From Mayfieldus sp038329895 (lineage in GTDB: Bacteria; Actinomycetota; Thermoleophilia; Solirubrobacterales; 70-9), in assembly GCA_038329895.1 (NCBI GenBank), contig JBBQNM010000002.1, positions 1 through 64,000 of the forward strand: a stretch of DNA of 64,000 nt. The letters are read 5' to 3'. The notes below the pieces were generated by a model. The model was given only the letters and a program-made list of their open reading frames with translations, made no database searches and was not told the DNA's origin. Both the position numbers and the translations under genes were made by a program. How positions within the stretch are numbered: position 1 is the stretch's first letter; every line of letters begins with the position of its first letter. Positions 62,867-64,000 of this stretch are shown piece by piece.

Positions 62867-64000
62867 TCAGAGCTGCAGGGCCTTCGGCTGCAGGTACTCC
62901 TCGATCGCGAAGCGCCCCAGCTCGCGACCGTGGCCGGACTGCTTGTAGCCGCCGAACGGGGCCAGCGGGTTGAAGACACCGCCGTTGATCTCCATCTGAC
63001 CGGTCCGGATCCGGCGGGCGACGCCCATGGCACGATCCTCGTCCGCAGACCACACGCCCCCCGCCAGGCCGTAGATGCTGTCGTTGGCGATCCGCACCGC
63101 GTCGTCCTCGTCGGAGTAGGGGATGATCGATAGCACTGGGCCGAAGATCTCCTCCTGGGCGATGGTCATCGAGCTAACGACGTCGGAGAAGACGGTGGGG
63201 CGGACGAAGTAGCCGCGCTCCAGGCCCTCCGGCGCCTCGCTGCCACCGGTCACCAACGTGGCGCCCTCCTCGCTGCCCTTCTCGATGTAGCCGCGCACCA
63301 CCTCGCGCTGTTCCTCGGAGACCACCGGCCCAAGGCGACTCGCCTCGTCGAATGGGTCCCCGGGAGTGAACTGCTCGGCTGCGGCGGCAGCGATCGTGGC
63401 CGCCTCGGCGAGCATCTCGCGCGGCACCAGCATCCGCGTCAGCGCGCTGCAGGTTTGACCCGAGTTGAGGAAGCACTTGGCGACGCCGTCCGGCACCGCT
63501 TTGGCCAAATCCGCGTCGTCGAGGATCAGGTTCGGGCTTTTGCCTCCCAGCTCCATGGTCACGGTCTTCACGGTTTCCGCGGCGAGTTCGCTGACCCGCC
63601 TCCCGGCCTTCGTCGAACCGGTGAATGACACGATGTCGACGCCCGGGTGCGCGGCTATCGCCTCGCCCACCTCCCCGCCCGATCCCGTGACCAGGTTGAA
63701 GACGCCGGCCGGGAGGTCCGCCGCCTCGATCACCTCGGCGAGGATGAATGCGTTCAGCGGCACTACTCCGCTCGGCTTCAGGACCACCGTGCATCCGGCG
63801 GCCAATGCCGGGGCCACCTTGGCCGCGATCTGGTGCAGGGGGTAGTTCCACGGGGTGATCGCCCCCAGCACGCCGATCGGTTCGCGGACGACCAGCGAAT
63901 TGCCGATCTCCTCCTCCCAGGCCACCTGCTGCATCAGCTCCGGCATCGAGGAAAACGACATCGTCGGCAGCCCGGCCTGGATCATTCGGGAGAGCTTCAG
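62867..64000 (-). CDS. Aldehyde dehydrogenase family protein (partial, N-terminus outside window)
   Basis: The last 377 residues of an NAD(P)-dependent aldehyde dehydrogenase. It includes the oxyanion Asn (LGAITPWNYPLHQ), VTMELGGKSPNLILDDADL with the general base Glu, the nucleophile Cys in FLNSGQTCSALTRMLV, EIFGPVLSIIPYSDEDDAV and the C-terminal PFGGYKQSGHGRELG. The frame is open to the window end; about 100 residues are missing. It is followed by the acyl-CoA dehydrogenase and likely shares its pathway. Confidence 0.94.
   Translation of the reverse strand: MKLSRMIQAGLPTMSFSSMPELMQQVAWEEEIGNSLVVREPIGVLGAITPWNYPLHQIAAKVAPALAAGCTVVLKPSGVVPLNAFILAEVIEAADLPAGVFNLVTGSGGEVGEAIAAHPGVDIVSFTGSTKAGRRVSELAAETVKTVTMELGGKSPNLILDDADLAKAVPDGVAKCFLNSGQTCSALTRMLVPREMLAEAATIAAAAAEQFTPGDPFDEASRLGPVVSEEQREVVRGYIEKGSEEGATLVTGGSEAPEGLERGYFVRPTVFSDVVSSMTIAQEEIFGPVLSIIPYSDEDDAVRIANDSIYGLAGGVWSADEDRAMGVARRIRTGQMEINGGVFNPLAPFGGYKQSGHGRELGRFAIEEYLQPKALQL

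Overview
The window is GC-rich actinobacterial chromosome. The gene set points to the Thermoleophilia/Solirubrobacterales side of the phylum: a complete type IV pilus locus, F420-type luciferase-like oxidoreductases, ergothioneine genes, a GH57/GT4 glucan cluster like that of mycobacteria, and lineage-typical secreted proteins with a short N-terminal helix ending in an Ala-Ala motif. This placement is an inference from gene content; no rRNA or tRNA gene was seen. I found no transposase, prophage, CRISPR array or plasmid function. The window reads as ordinary, densely packed chromosome, with both ends cut inside genes (a DUF5679 protein on the left, an aldehyde dehydrogenase on the right).

Layout. 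0-16.6 kb: lipid/CoA metabolism (thiolase, crotonase, thioesterase), a TetR/DCC pair with a clear operator, L-2-hydroxyglutarate oxidase, a CtpE-like P-type ATPase, a secreted propeller/calcium-repeat protein, a luciferase-like oxidoreductase, the pntAA-pntAB-pntB transhydrogenase operon and small envelope proteins. 16.6-26.4 kb: SDR, egtB-egtD, a second luciferase-like enzyme, glpX, YihY, the principal sigma factor and a GNAT enzyme. 26.5-41.8 kb: one contiguous type IV pilus locus (pilT-like, PilX-like, membrane-anchored protein, pilB, pilT, pilC, pilA, two minor prepilins, pilD, pilM, pilN, pilO and a PilP-position protein). 41.8-49 kb: an HxlR regulator, a large HEPN-like unknown protein, a tandem ArsA/Get3-like pair, and divergently a ParA-FtsZ operon in which both proteins carry long disordered N-terminal extensions. 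49-54.8 kb: gamma-glutamyltransferase, an Rv1264-like adenylate cyclase and a cation/proton antiporter in one tight run, then a DipZ-like protein. 54.8-60 kb: two methyltransferases, GH57 branching enzyme, GT4 glycosyltransferase and hexapeptide acyltransferase, matching the mycobacterial methylglucose lipopolysaccharide region. 60-64 kb: MeaB, a PRC-barrel protein, a small protein, acyl-CoA dehydrogenase and aldehyde dehydrogenase.

Regulatory texture. Many genes have a TANNNT hexamer 6-9 nt before the start codon and no Shine-Dalgarno, which suggests widespread leaderless transcription. Seven copies of a palindromic element (core CAGGCGGCGAAGCCGCCG), mostly between convergent genes, look like a dispersed bidirectional terminator or REP-like family, and some supply the stop codon of a neighbour. 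The rpoD promoter carries a SOS-box-like site at its start point and, over the -35/spacer, a 15-bp palindrome that recurs exactly at the promoter of the HxlR gene 18 kb away. These shared sites, the ParA-FtsZ operon and the tandemly duplicated leader peptide before meaB are the least conventional features here.
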